Of a DNA stretch of 64,000 nt, positions 9,363-17,840 are shown in pieces. The DNA comes from UMGS1696 sp964621165 (GTDB taxonomy: Bacteria > Bacillota > Clostridia > Oscillospirales > CAG-272). Location of the stretch: assembly GCA_964621165.1 (NCBI GenBank), contig CAZULC010000002.1, positions 1 to 64,000 of the forward strand. The letters are read 5' to 3'. The notes below the pieces were generated by a model. It was not told the DNA's origin. It made no database searches and saw only the letters and a program-made list of their open reading frames with translations. The position numbers and the translations under genes are program-made. Position 1 is the first letter of the stretch; each line of letters starts with the position of its first letter.

Positions 9363-10397
9363 TCACAGCTCTGCCAGAATCCTCTCAAGCTCCGACAAAT
9401 CTTCGTCGGTTGTAGACCAGCTTGTGGCGAAGCGGACTACGGTGTTTTCTTCGTCATACTTTTCCCAAAAGCTGACCGCCACCTTCATTTTGAGCTTCTC
9501 CAGTCTGCCGTTGTCAAAAATCACAAACTGCTGATTCGTCGGCGACTCGTAGAAGAAGCGCAGTCCGGCGTTTTTCAGGATTCCAACCAGCTTGTCCTTC
9601 TGTAAAATTGCGTGACGGCCGCACCTCAGGTACAGTTCATCCGTGAACAGCGCATCAAACTGGACTCCGAGAAGCCGTCCTTTGGCGAGAAGCGCTCCTC
9701 TTTGCTTGGCAAGTGTGACGAAATGCGGCGGCATGTTGTTTTTCGTGAACACAACCGCCTCACCGCACAGTGCTCCAACTTTTGTTCCTCCAATGTAGAA
9801 CATGTCAGCCAGACGGGCAATGTCGGGGAGAGTCAAATCCGCGCCGGTTCCTGCGATTCCGTAAGCCAGACGCGCGCCGTCGATGTACAGCGGGATTTTA
9901 TATTCATGACAAACGTCGGATATATCGGCAAGCTCGGATTTTTTATAAATACTGCCGTATTCCGTTGGATGGGAGATGTACACCATTCCGGGGAATACCA
10001 TGTGTTCGTGATTCTCGTCGGCGAAGAAACCGCATAAATATTCACGAAGCTCACCTGCATCGATTTTACCCATGTGGGAGGGAAGAGTCAGAACCTTGTG
10101 CCCGCAGTACTCGATTGCTCCGGCTTCGTGTGAGTTGACGTGTCCTGTTGTGGCTGAAACAACGCCCTCATAGTCCCTCAGCATGGTGGAAATCACAAGC
10201 TGATTCGTCTGAGTTCCGCCGACCGCGAGGTAAATCTGCGCCTCCGGACAGTCGATTGCGGATTTGATTTTATCGATTGCGCTGGTGGTGAAGTCGTCGC
10301 TTCCGTAGCCGGACTGGGGAAGCAAATTTGTTTCGGCAAGACGTGAGAGAATTTCCGGATGCGCGCCGGTGTTGTAGTCGTTTTCAAATGAAATCAT
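9363..10397 (-). CDS. PLP-dependent threonine aldolase-type enzyme
   Basis: A 344-residue member of the beta-eliminating lyase/threonine aldolase family (fold type I). Lys206 in FYIGGTKVGA is the expected Schiff-base lysine, Asp173 in LYIDGARLAYG should contact the pyridine nitrogen, and TGHVNSHEAGA (84-94) matches the family's His-containing active-site loop. Likely reaction: cleavage of L-threonine or L-allo-threonine to glycine and acetaldehyde, although some relatives act on other beta-hydroxy amino acids. A GGAG ribosome site and its own promoter support independent transcription. Confidence 0.85.
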   Translation of the reverse strand: MISFENDYNTGAHPEILSRLAETNLLPQSGYGSDDFTTSAIDKIKSAIDCPEAQIYLAVGGTQTNQLVISTMLRDYEGVVSATTGHVNSHEAGAIEYCGHKVLTLPSHMGKIDAGELREYLCGFFADENHEHMVFPGMVYISHPTEYGSIYKKSELADISDVCHEYKIPLYIDGARLAYGIAGTGADLTLPDIARLADMFYIGGTKVGALCGEAVVFTKNNMPPHFVTLAKQRGALLAKGRLLGVQFDALFTDELYLRCGRHAILQKDKLVGILKNAGLRFFYESPTNQQFVIFDNGRLEKLKMKVAVSFWEKYDEENTVVRFATSWSTTDEDLSELERILAEL

Positions 10398-10429
10398 ATT
10401 TTTACTCCGATGTTTTGTATTATGACAAC

Positions 10430-10459
10430 ATTATATCACATCGAGCAGGTGAAAGTCAA
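10430..10459 (-). promoter_or_regulatory. Promoter of the threonine aldolase-type gene
   Basis: On the minus strand TTGACT (10459-10454) is followed after 18 bp by TATAAT (10435-10430), about 33 bp upstream of the ATG. Confidence 0.6.
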
Positions 10460-10519
10460 TGCGGCGGAATGGAAATCGTAATTTTACAAAAACCAAAACA
10501 ACCCGCAGCGACAATCCAT

Positions 10520-10552
10520 AAAGGAAAGCTTAAAACAGGCTGTTTTCTTTAT
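10520..10552 (-). terminator. Terminator of the GH30 gene
   Basis: Immediately after the minus-strand stop codon, AAAACAG and CTGTTTT form a symmetrical stem in a T/A-rich context. Confidence 0.5.
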
Positions 10553-13500
10553 TTACTTCTTCTTATTTTTTATCGCATGGTCAATCGCCGCGACTACTAC
10601 CGCCATAATGACGCCTCCTGCCAACGCCGCCGCAATAACTGCCGCGATTATCGCCGGAGATTTGCCGCCTGATACAGACGGATCTTCCGCGTTTTCTGAT
10701 TCCTCTGCCTTGGTGAGATCCTTCGGAAATTCAGCTTCTCCGTCCACCGGGAGATTATGCACAAGCTTTACACCTGACGCCGCGCCAGAATTGGCAATGT
10801 TGACGGTCAGACTGTGTGAGCCTGTGAGTGCGCTGTCCGTGATTTTACTCTTGTTTCCGCTGACCGACGCCGTGTTGGATGTGAAATCGAGTTTTCCCTC
10901 ATCTCCTTCCTCTGAGTTGAGAACCGGATTTCCATCGAGAAGCACCTGCCACGAACCGCCGCTGAGGGTCAGACTTATACCGCTTTTAAGTTTGCTCTCG
11001 CTTAATGTAAACGGAATATCAACAGTCATGGCACAGCTTGATTTCACCGCCTGAGACTTAACTATATTTTCGTTCTCGCTCCCCATGTTGAAGGGGTTGA
11101 AGCCTGTTTTTCCGTCGACTTCAAATCGGTTCTGTGATTGGCGGACCACAGCCGCGCCGTCGTAGAATTCGTATGGGTCGAGCCGTCCGTTCCTGTCGAG
11201 GTCGGTGAAGCGCACGTCATATGCCGACGTATCGAGGGTGTATGTGCAGTCTGCTGTATCATAAGTGAACGGCACGCGGATGTTTTTGTATGTTATGCCC
11301 ACGGAATCGACGTAAACCGGTTCTCCAGTGTATGCTTCCACTTCCGCAATCGCCATGTAAGTCGCACTGCTGTCCTCAAATGATACCGCGTCAAGGCTCA
11401 GGGACGTGGCTTTTCTGCCGGATGATTCCAATACCGCGAAGTCCGCTATGCAGTGGGTGCCATTTGAGTATAGTTTGCCCGTGACAACCTCATTCTCGCC
11501 GGAGTCGTAGGTTACGGTGAGTGTCGCGCTGACAGGGGAGCTGATTCTGCTGCCGCCGTCCCACATGGTGTAGTATGTCCTTACAAATGTCAGATCGTCA
11601 AGTTCAACCTTGCCAACGGTGAGATTGCCGTTTTTGTCGTCCCCTGAGGCGGACCAGCTGTCCCATGCGTAGTCGGTTGTGTCGCCGTTGACCGCAAGGT
11701 TCGCTCCCTTTATCTGCCCGGGATGGGTGGAAGAGGTCACGCGGGCTTTCGAGAGGTCGAGCTGCTCAAGGTTCAGCACAGGGTCGGATGAATAATTGGT
11801 GAAGTCCGCTGTGTGGTAGAGCGTTATATCCTGCGTCGCGAGAGTCCATTTCTGTCCGGCGTTGGTGCTGTCCATCGGCTGAATCATGAATGAGCCGTCG
11901 TCGGATTTTGTGAGCGCGAGGCCGCTGTCCCTGCCAACGAAGGAATAGGTGCCGTCGTCGTTTTTCACCGCGTACCAGCTCTGGCTTCCCGAGCCGAAAT
12001 AGCGGTATGGAATCACTTTTGAGCCGGCTTTGGTGTCGTTTTCCTCGACGAAGAGGCAGTTGTTGTCATCTGTGTAGATGATGTACGCCCCAATTCCGTC
12101 GGACCCAAGTCTGACTTCGCTGTCCGTGATGGCGGGTGTGAAGGTGTAATTTCCTTCGGGAAGGGAGGCTGCCTCATACGCAGGGGAGACTGCGCCGTTT
12201 CCTTCAATAATATATGTGGTGATGGAGTACTTCGCGGATGTGGCGGTCATGGTGCTGTCGGAGACCTCCGCGATTCCGTCGATTTCAGCCCATTTTTCGC
12301 CGTCCTTCATGCTTCCGCTGGTTCTGTATGCCTTGACCGAGCTTCCGTGAGTCGTGAATCCGCTGAGGTCGAAGGTGTAGTCGATGTCCCTGCCCGTGTT
12401 GTTGACCGCGACGATTTTGATGTCTCCGGTCACACGGTTGTACGCCGCGAGGGTGTTATCGGAGGAGGCAATAATCGTGTCGCCGGGGTTGATGTACCGG
12501 GTGAACTGACCGAGGCCGTAGTACTTCATGGACAACTGCAATACTCCCGTGTCGAAGTTCGCGAGAGTCGTACCCCAGAACGCGCCGTCTTCATGGAACC
12601 AGCCGAGACCTCCGTCACCTGAGACGGTTTTGTCCTGATAGCAGTCTATGATGTTCCACATGATCCACGCGGCGGGCTGCATTTCGTTCATGTCCTCGAG
12701 AATGTGCTGGGCCAGACCGATTGCCCCTCGCATTGAGCCAGCCTGTGGAGCGTCACATCCGCCCTCGCCGCCGTCAACCTCGCTCATCCATAGAGTTTTG
12801 CCCATCTCAACCGCCAGCTTCTTCAGCTCTTCTCTCTTGCTTCCGCCGTAGGAGTGGGTGTCAATGCGGCCGAGGGCTTCTTTTGCTTCCGCTGACAGCA
12901 TGGGAGTGTACCGCAGAGCGTCGTCTATGCTTGTCTCATCCAGTCCCGCCACGATTATGTCCGATAGTCCGGCTTCGTCCAGCGCACGCCTTGTTTCTAC
13001 AATTATATCAGACTGACGCTCGCCCGGGTCGTAGTGACAGCCCTCCTGCTTTTCGTTCATTGCTGACCAGTATGCCGTCGCGGGTTCGTTTGCGGGGGAG
13101 TAGCTCTGCACTGGAATTCCCTCGTCTGTAAGCAGCTTCACCGACTGGGCTATGTATTCGGCAAAATCGTCATACATGTCCTCGCGCAGGTTGTTGCCAG
13201 CTTTGTCGCCGCCGCCCACGCATCCACTTTTTGTCATGAAGTATGGCGGGGAGTTGGAAAATCCCTCAATATATAAGTCCGGATTTGCCTCCAGCGCCTG
13301 TTTTGCCACATTCAGCTGACGGGCGTCATTGTTTATGTCGTAGGATGTTATCTCCACGTCGTGACCGTCCTCGGATAGGGTGAAATCCACCCACATGCCG
13401 GGAACCTCCGAGTCTGAGCGCGTGATGTGGGTGTGACGTGGGTTATCTCCGCCGCCGATATTGTACCGGCCGATGTCAAGCCCCAGTCCCTCGTCGGAGA

Positions 13501-13750
13501 AGAAAGCCGTGACTGCCTGAGAAGTCATGTTGTCGTCGCCGCCTACCCGGTTTGCCCACCAGCACAGGGAAGTACCCCAGCCTTGAAATTCGCCTCCGTT
13601 GAAGGGGGAAGAGTCCAGCGGCCGCAGGGTTACGGTTTTCTTCTGGTTGTCGGCATATGCATTCGTCGCGGCAGTGAGACACAGCGGCAAGGTCAGTGCG
13701 CATCCCAGAACCAGTGACAAGGTTCGCTTTATTGAGTTGTTTTTTTTCAT
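10553..13750 (-). CDS. Membrane-anchored GH30 family glycosidase, probable endo-beta-1,6-galactanase
   Basis: The ATG at 13750 has a good AGGAG site and opens a signal peptide (KRTLSLVLGCALTLPLCLTA), giving 1065 residues; the longer open frame upstream is unsupported. Residues 40-560 are a GH30-type (beta/alpha)8 domain with side beta-structure. EGFSNSPPYFMTKSG is at 162-176, the acid/base Glu222 lies in SPANEP, and the nucleophile Glu324 in MSEVDGG. These fit the beta-1,6-galactanase group of GH30 best. About 570-690 looks like a ricin-type lectin domain ending in AGQKWTL. Later modules include an EF-hand/dockerin-like DLDRNGRLDPYEFYD. A C-terminal hydrophobic helix (IIAAVIAAALAGGVIMAVVV) followed by lysines anchors it in the membrane. 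Confidence 0.8.
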   Translation of the reverse strand: MKKNNSIKRTLSLVLGCALTLPLCLTAATNAYADNQKKTVTLRPLDSSPFNGGEFQGWGTSLCWWANRVGGDDNMTSQAVTAFFSDEGLGLDIGRYNIGGGDNPRHTHITRSDSEVPGMWVDFTLSEDGHDVEITSYDINNDARQLNVAKQALEANPDLYIEGFSNSPPYFMTKSGCVGGGDKAGNNLREDMYDDFAEYIAQSVKLLTDEGIPVQSYSPANEPATAYWSAMNEKQEGCHYDPGERQSDIIVETRRALDEAGLSDIIVAGLDETSIDDALRYTPMLSAEAKEALGRIDTHSYGGSKREELKKLAVEMGKTLWMSEVDGGEGGCDAPQAGSMRGAIGLAQHILEDMNEMQPAAWIMWNIIDCYQDKTVSGDGGLGWFHEDGAFWGTTLANFDTGVLQLSMKYYGLGQFTRYINPGDTIIASSDNTLAAYNRVTGDIKIVAVNNTGRDIDYTFDLSGFTTHGSSVKAYRTSGSMKDGEKWAEIDGIAEVSDSTMTATSAKYSITTYIIEGNGAVSPAYEAASLPEGNYTFTPAITDSEVRLGSDGIGAYIIYTDDNNCLFVEENDTKAGSKVIPYRYFGSGSQSWYAVKNDDGTYSFVGRDSGLALTKSDDGSFMIQPMDSTNAGQKWTLATQDITLYHTADFTNYSSDPVLNLEQLDLSKARVTSSTHPGQIKGANLAVNGDTTDYAWDSWSASGDDKNGNLTVGKVELDDLTFVRTYYTMWDGGSRISSPVSATLTVTYDSGENEVVTGKLYSNGTHCIADFAVLESSGRKATSLSLDAVSFEDSSATYMAIAEVEAYTGEPVYVDSVGITYKNIRVPFTYDTADCTYTLDTSAYDVRFTDLDRNGRLDPYEFYDGAAVVRQSQNRFEVDGKTGFNPFNMGSENENIVKSQAVKSSCAMTVDIPFTLSESKLKSGISLTLSGGSWQVLLDGNPVLNSEEGDEGKLDFTSNTASVSGNKSKITDSALTGSHSLTVNIANSGAASGVKLVHNLPVDGEAEFPKDLTKAEESENAEDPSVSGGKSPAIIAAVIAAALAGGVIMAVVVAAIDHAIKNKKK

Positions 13751-13786
13751 GTTACGGTCTCCTGAAAATAATGTAACTTTAGTAAT

Positions 13787-13815
13787 ATTATACAACATTA
13801 TCAGCTGTAATGCAA
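13787..13815 (-). promoter_or_regulatory. Promoter of the GH30 gene
   Basis: On the minus strand TTGCAT (13815-13810) and TATAAT (13792-13787) are 17 bp apart, 37 bp upstream of the start. The remainder of the 13751-14159 gap is AT-rich and holds only this and the divergent promoter; no further gene was seen. Confidence 0.55.
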
Positions 13816-14072
13816 GTATAATTCTACGGCTTCTGTTCGGTTTGTGCAATTTCACCAAGTAGAGGTTGTTTCGGGATGACAATTAATCAAAGTTAAATAT
13901 ATTTTTCGGCTACTAAAAAGTGCAGATAATTAACGCAAATTTTAAGTGAATTACAATAAATCAAAGAACTTTTCGTTATTTTAACCTAAGGCCCATGAAA
14001 ATTTTTGTGCAGGTGGTTGATTTTTAAATTTTCGAAATTGTGCAAGATACATACAAAAATGCGGTTAAGCGG

Positions 14073-14101
14073 TTGACAAACCGTGCAAAATGTGGTATAA
14101 T
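14073..14101 (+). promoter_or_regulatory. Promoter of the solute-binding lipoprotein
   Basis: TTGACA at 14073-14078 and TATAAT at 14096-14101 with a 17-bp spacer. The -10 is preceded by TGTGG, an extended form also found at other promoters in this window. Confidence 0.7.
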
Positions 14102-14159
14102 CTAATCAATGTTAATATTGTATATACAAAAAAACCATAAAAATCAACGGAAGTCAATT

Positions 14160-15665
14160 ATGAAACGGTATTTGTGTCTGCTTATCGCGGCAATGATGCT
14201 GCTGTCGTCCTGCTCGAATGCTGAAGGCGAGAAAAAGACGGATGACACTGCTGAAAAATCCGCGTCCACCGGCGAAACCGAAGAAATTTCGGGGGGGGGT
14301 ACGACTGACGCAGAGTCAACCGAGACTGAGGAAGAGACCGAAAACCTTGACCCGGGTCTGCCTGAGAAAAACTACGGAGGCGAGGACTTCACGTTCCTTG
14401 TAAAGGGCGAGACGTGGGCTGACTGGGGTGAGAAAAGCATCTGGGTCGAGTCTTCAACGGGGGATGTGCTCAACGACGCTGTTCTAAAGCGGAATCAGGC
14501 AATCGAGGAAAAATTCGGCGTCAAAATCGCACAGTACGAAAGCGCCGACCCGCCGACGGATATCTCAAACTCAGTCCTCGCCGCTGACGGTTCCTACGAT
14601 GTGGTAATGCCAGCCCTTGACCAGACAGGAGGACTCATTTCAAAGAAAAATCTTGTGGAGCTTCACGACGTGCCATACATGAATCTGGAACAGCCGTGGT
14701 ATGACCAGCGTTCGGTGGCGGATTTAAGCGTTGCCAACAAGCTCTACATGGTTTCCGGCGACATAAGCACCCTGAACAACGACGCGACATGGTGTACAAT
14801 GATCAACTTGGCAGTGCTGGCGAACAGCGGGGTTGAAAGTCCCTATGAGCTGGTGAAGAACAACCAGTGGACTATGGACAAATATTACTCCATCTGCGAA
14901 GGGGCTTCACAGGATCTTGACGGCGACGGTACAATCGGACCCGAAGACCTTGTGGCCAACCTAACCCAGAACGAAAACTCAACCGCAATGGTTGTGGGCG
15001 CGGGAATCCACCTGATTGACAAGGATGAAAATGACATTCCCGTGTACTCGCTCGGCTCCAACGAGAGAGCTGTGGGAGCAATGGAGCTTATCAACAAGCT
15101 GATGACCGACAAGAATATCTCCCTCAACTACCACCAGTACGGAGATTTGGGCTACCACCTTCTCACCACCAAGATGTTTGAAGAAAACCGCGGACTGTTT
15201 TGGATTACCAACATTCAGATGGTTATAAGACTCCGCGGAATGGAGACGGACTTCGGCATCGCTCCCGTTCCGAAATATGACGAGCAGCAGGAAAATTATT
15301 CCAATATCGTCTGGGAGTGCGGCGACTACATCTGCGTTCCCACAACCACAAACGACCTTGAGCGCACCGGAATCATCATCGAGGGCATGAGCGCGAAGTC
15401 CCGTGAAATCCTCCGTCCAGCATACTACGAGGTTGCGCTGTCCGCCAAGTACCTCCGCGACCATGAAAGCGTTGAAATGCTCGACCTTGTATTCGACAAC
15501 CGTATTTACGAAGTGGAAAAGGCGTTCAAGCGGGGAGTATCCAACTCCGTGGACAGCATTGTGCTGAACGGCGCACCTGCGGCTTCCACCCTTGCTAAGA
15601 TTCAGAAAATCATGGACAAGGTTTTAGATAAAGCAGTCAAGGAACTTACGGAAGTAAATGAATAA
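14160..15665 (+). CDS. Extracellular solute-binding lipoprotein
   Basis: The ATG at 14160 opens a lipoprotein signal (MKRYLCLLIA...LLSSC, lipid Cys18), followed by a low-complexity Thr/Glu/Ser linker and a solute-binding domain (LNDAVLKRNQAIEEKFGVKI), 501 residues in total. Such proteins usually capture sugars for an ABC importer, but no permease or ATPase gene lies beside it, so it is an orphan or serves a remote transporter. The linker is encoded across a run of nine G residues (14291-14299), a slippage-prone tract. It is divergent from the GH30 galactanase, suggesting a role in uptake of its products (inference). The ribosome site is weak. Confidence 0.8.
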   Translation: MKRYLCLLIAAMMLLSSCSNAEGEKKTDDTAEKSASTGETEEISGGGTTDAESTETEEETENLDPGLPEKNYGGEDFTFLVKGETWADWGEKSIWVESSTGDVLNDAVLKRNQAIEEKFGVKIAQYESADPPTDISNSVLAADGSYDVVMPALDQTGGLISKKNLVELHDVPYMNLEQPWYDQRSVADLSVANKLYMVSGDISTLNNDATWCTMINLAVLANSGVESPYELVKNNQWTMDKYYSICEGASQDLDGDGTIGPEDLVANLTQNENSTAMVVGAGIHLIDKDENDIPVYSLGSNERAVGAMELINKLMTDKNISLNYHQYGDLGYHLLTTKMFEENRGLFWITNIQMVIRLRGMETDFGIAPVPKYDEQQENYSNIVWECGDYICVPTTTNDLERTGIIIEGMSAKSREILRPAYYEVALSAKYLRDHESVEMLDLVFDNRIYEVEKAFKRGVSNSVDSIVLNGAPAASTLAKIQKIMDKVLDKAVKELTEVNE

Positions 15666-15691
15666 ATACCGTTCAATTGATGTAACAATAT

Positions 15692-15740
15692 AAAATGGAC
15701 AGGTCAATGTGGCAATACCGCACCGGCCCGTCCTTTTTTA
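15692..15740. terminator. Terminator between convergent genes
   Basis: GGACAGGT and ACCGGCCCGTCC pair imperfectly and are followed by TTTTTTAT. The element lies between the solute-binding gene and the convergent ABC-F gene and may serve the plus strand chiefly. Confidence 0.5.
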
Positions 15741-15744
15741 TGTT

Positions 15745-17367
15745 TTAATCAAATAATTCTTCAAGATTTATGCTTTTCGTCGCCCATGCTGTGTCGGCGT
15801 TCACGTCGTGGGTCGTCATAATCACCGTTCCCGGGAATTCGGCGAGGGCGTGCATGAGGACCTCCTTTGAGTACACGTCGAGGTGGTTCGTCGGCTCGTC
15901 CAGTATAATCAGGTTTACCGGCTTCATCATGGCAAGACACAGCCGCAGTTTCGTCATCTCGCCGCCGGATAGGGTCCGAACCCGGTTGAAGAAGTGTACC
16001 TCATTCAGCCCGCAGGAAAACATCGCCGACTGCAATTCCTTCTGGGACTTCTCCGGATAGTATTCGGCGGCAAACTCCATCACCGTAATTTCCCGCTTCC
16101 GCCCGTTTTTCAGGCCCATGCGCTTCCGCTCGTATTTGTTGAAGTGGGAGAAGTTGTTTTCGTAGTCTTCCTCCTGCCGCAGGAACACCGTCTCGATTCC
16201 GTCGCCGAACTCTATAGTCCCACCAACCGAGGGGATGTCGCCGTAGATGGTCTTGAGCAGCGTGGTTTTCCCGATTCCGTTGAACCCGCGAAAGACTATT
16301 TTATCGCCTTTATTCACGGTGAGTGTGATTGGTGGAAGAATGGGGGAGCCGTCGTAGCCTACCTCGAGTGAGTCCGCTGACATGATTTTGGCTGACGCGC
16401 CTTTTGCGTGGCTGAAAACGAACTGGGGCTTGACTATTTCGTCGGGCTTTTCGATTCGCTCAAGGTTTTCGAGCATTTTCTTCAGCCATGACGCTTTGGT
16501 TTTGCCCTGACCGCCGGAGTTGTTGTAGTAGAATTTTTCCACGTATTCCTCAGAACGGGCAATGAACTTCTCCTGCGCAATGTGCTGCTTCTCCTGCTCA
16601 GTTTCGCGGCGCTCTTTTTCCTTTATGTAATATTCATAATTGCCCTCGTAGACCTTAAACTTCCGGTTGGCAATTTCGACGATTTTGTTCGACACTTTGT
16701 TAAGAAACGCCCGGTCATGGGAGACGACGATGTAGGCGCATTTCAGACGGGTGAGATAGTCCCCCAGCCAGCCAATGTAGTCCACGTCGAGAAAGTTGGT
16801 CGGCTCGTCAAGCACCAGCAGGTCGTTGTCCGTGAGCAAAAGCTTGGCCAGAATCAGCTTGGTTTTCATTCCGCCGGAGAGCTGGGTCACGGTTTTTTGC
16901 CTGTCCGCGTCGGTGAAGCCCAGACCCGAGAGAACGTTGTCGATCTTCTTGCCGATTCGGTCAAACTCGTGCTCGTCCAGATAGTCAAGCATCCTCTGAC
17001 CCCGCGCGATGGCTTTCATCTGCTCGTCCTCGTCCATGTCGGAAATGTGCTCGTACAGCTCGCTTGCCTGCCGGTCGATTTCATACAGTTCGTCAAACAC
17101 CGAGTCAAGGTAGTCGTAGACCGTTATGTCCCGTCCGATGTTGGCGTATTGGTCAAGATAACCGATTTTCAGCTTTCCGTTTGTCTCGAGCTTCCACTCG
17201 TCCGGCACGACGAACCCGGTCAGCATTTTAATGAAGGTGGATTTTCCGCATCCGTTGGGACCCACAAGCCCGATTTTGTCGCTGTCCGTCACCATAAGCT
17301 CGGCTTTATTGAATAGACTTTTACCCACGTAGGAATGGGATAAGTCGGATACTTTAAATACACGCAT
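15745..17367 (-). CDS. ABC-F family ATPase, possibly ribosome-protection type
   Basis: The start at 17367 (MRVFKVSDLS) has a GGAG site and gives 540 residues; the longer frame upstream lacks support. There are two ABC cassettes and no membrane segments. Cassette 1 has the Walker A GPNGCGKST (36-44), signature LSGGMKTKL and Walker B LLVLDEPTNFLD. Cassette 2 has GFNGIGKTT, LSGGEMTKLR and LIILDEPTNHLD. The basic, helical linker between them (KEKERRETEQEKQ onwards) is the part that reaches the ribosome in this family. ABC-F proteins act as translation factors, and some confer resistance to antibiotics that bind the 50S subunit. The leader with a small ORF and two terminators upstream resembles those of resistance-type members. 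Substrate and phenotype are unknown. Confidence 0.8.
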   Translation of the reverse strand: MRVFKVSDLSHSYVGKSLFNKAELMVTDSDKIGLVGPNGCGKSTFIKMLTGFVVPDEWKLETNGKLKIGYLDQYANIGRDITVYDYLDSVFDELYEIDRQASELYEHISDMDEDEQMKAIARGQRMLDYLDEHEFDRIGKKIDNVLSGLGFTDADRQKTVTQLSGGMKTKLILAKLLLTDNDLLVLDEPTNFLDVDYIGWLGDYLTRLKCAYIVVSHDRAFLNKVSNKIVEIANRKFKVYEGNYEYYIKEKERRETEQEKQHIAQEKFIARSEEYVEKFYYNNSGGQGKTKASWLKKMLENLERIEKPDEIVKPQFVFSHAKGASAKIMSADSLEVGYDGSPILPPITLTVNKGDKIVFRGFNGIGKTTLLKTIYGDIPSVGGTIEFGDGIETVFLRQEEDYENNFSHFNKYERKRMGLKNGRKREITVMEFAAEYYPEKSQKELQSAMFSCGLNEVHFFNRVRTLSGGEMTKLRLCLAMMKPVNLIILDEPTNHLDVYSKEVLMHALAEFPGTVIMTTHDVNADTAWATKSINLEELFD

Positions 17368-17397
17368 AAATATTGCTCCTATAAAATAATAATGATA

Positions 17398-17454
17398 CAA
17401 AAATACCGACAGAATTGCCGCCCGGTTGCTGATTGGGTGAAGCTCTGTCGGTAT
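17398..17454 (-). terminator. Leader terminator 2 upstream of the ABC-F gene
   Basis: A perfect 11-bp inverted repeat, ATACCGACAGA (17403-17413) and TCTGTCGGTAT (17444-17454), is followed on the minus strand by TTTTTG, only about 30 nt before the ABC-F start codon. Its position ahead of the gene suggests attenuation rather than simple termination. Confidence 0.65.
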
Positions 17455-17462
17455 CCGAAATA

Positions 17463-17489
17463 AAAAACGGACAGCCGTAATAACTGTCC
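17463..17489 (-). terminator. Leader terminator 1 downstream of the small ORF
   Basis: GGACAG (17469-17474) and CTGTCC (17484-17489) form a stem followed on the minus strand by GTTTTTTATTT. It lies between the leader ORF stop and the second terminator. Confidence 0.7.
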
Positions 17490-17516
17490 TGAAAGAACGC
17501 GAATCAAGGTTTTACC

Positions 17517-17654
17517 TTAAACTATCTCGTGAGGTACAGCTATAGCGGCAAAAATGGGCAGACTTCTCCCTACAGCTGTAACGATGAATGTAAAGCTCAA
17601 TTCAGGAATCGATAAAAAACCTGATGAGATTTTAGCAGTGTTCATGCTTGTCAT
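17517..17654 (-). CDS. 45-residue leader peptide upstream of the ABC-F gene
   Basis: The ATG at 17654 is preceded by a strong ribosome site (GAGGTGA) and a consensus promoter. The product is 45 residues, starting MTSMNTAKISSGFLSIPELS and ending AAIAVPHEIV. The sequence AGCTATA next to the start codon can pair with TATAGCT inside the ORF, and ACAGCTGTA with TATAGCTGT, offering alternative folds ahead of the two terminators. This is the arrangement expected for ribosome-mediated transcription attenuation, in which a stalled ribosome would prevent terminator formation. No experimental or database support was available. A stand-alone small protein is the alternative. Confidence 0.6.
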   Translation of the reverse strand: MTSMNTAKISSGFLSIPELSFTFIVTAVGRSLPIFAAIAVPHEIV

Positions 17655-17693
17655 TATAGCTCACCTCGCTCTCTTCTGAAATTATTTAAAAGT

Positions 17694-17722
17694 ATTATAT
17701 CACAAAATTCTCATGATGTCAA
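17694..17722 (-). promoter_or_regulatory. Consensus promoter of the ABC-F leader
   Basis: On the minus strand TTGACA (17722-17717) and TATAAT (17699-17694) are 17 bp apart, a perfect sigma-A match, about 40 bp upstream of the leader ORF. Confidence 0.75.
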
Positions 17723-17775
17723 GTGCGAAAATCAAAAATTCACGGAAATGCCGAATAAATAAAAAATATATTCAC

Positions 17776-17804
17776 TTTACAAATCCCGCTTGGAAGATTA
17801 TAAT
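17776..17804 (+). promoter_or_regulatory. Promoter of cysK
   Basis: TTTACA (17776-17781), a 17-bp spacer and TATAAT (17799-17804), 36 bp before the ATG. No T-box or S-box leader fits in this space. Confidence 0.6.
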
Positions 17805-17840
17805 ATTAACATAATCCAAAATCAAGCAGAGGAGTAAATC

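Noticed and set aside
16582..17316. Plus-strand ORF of 244 codons opposite the ABC-F gene
   Set aside because: It is antisense to conserved ABC motifs, with no promoter, ribosome site or recognisable product.
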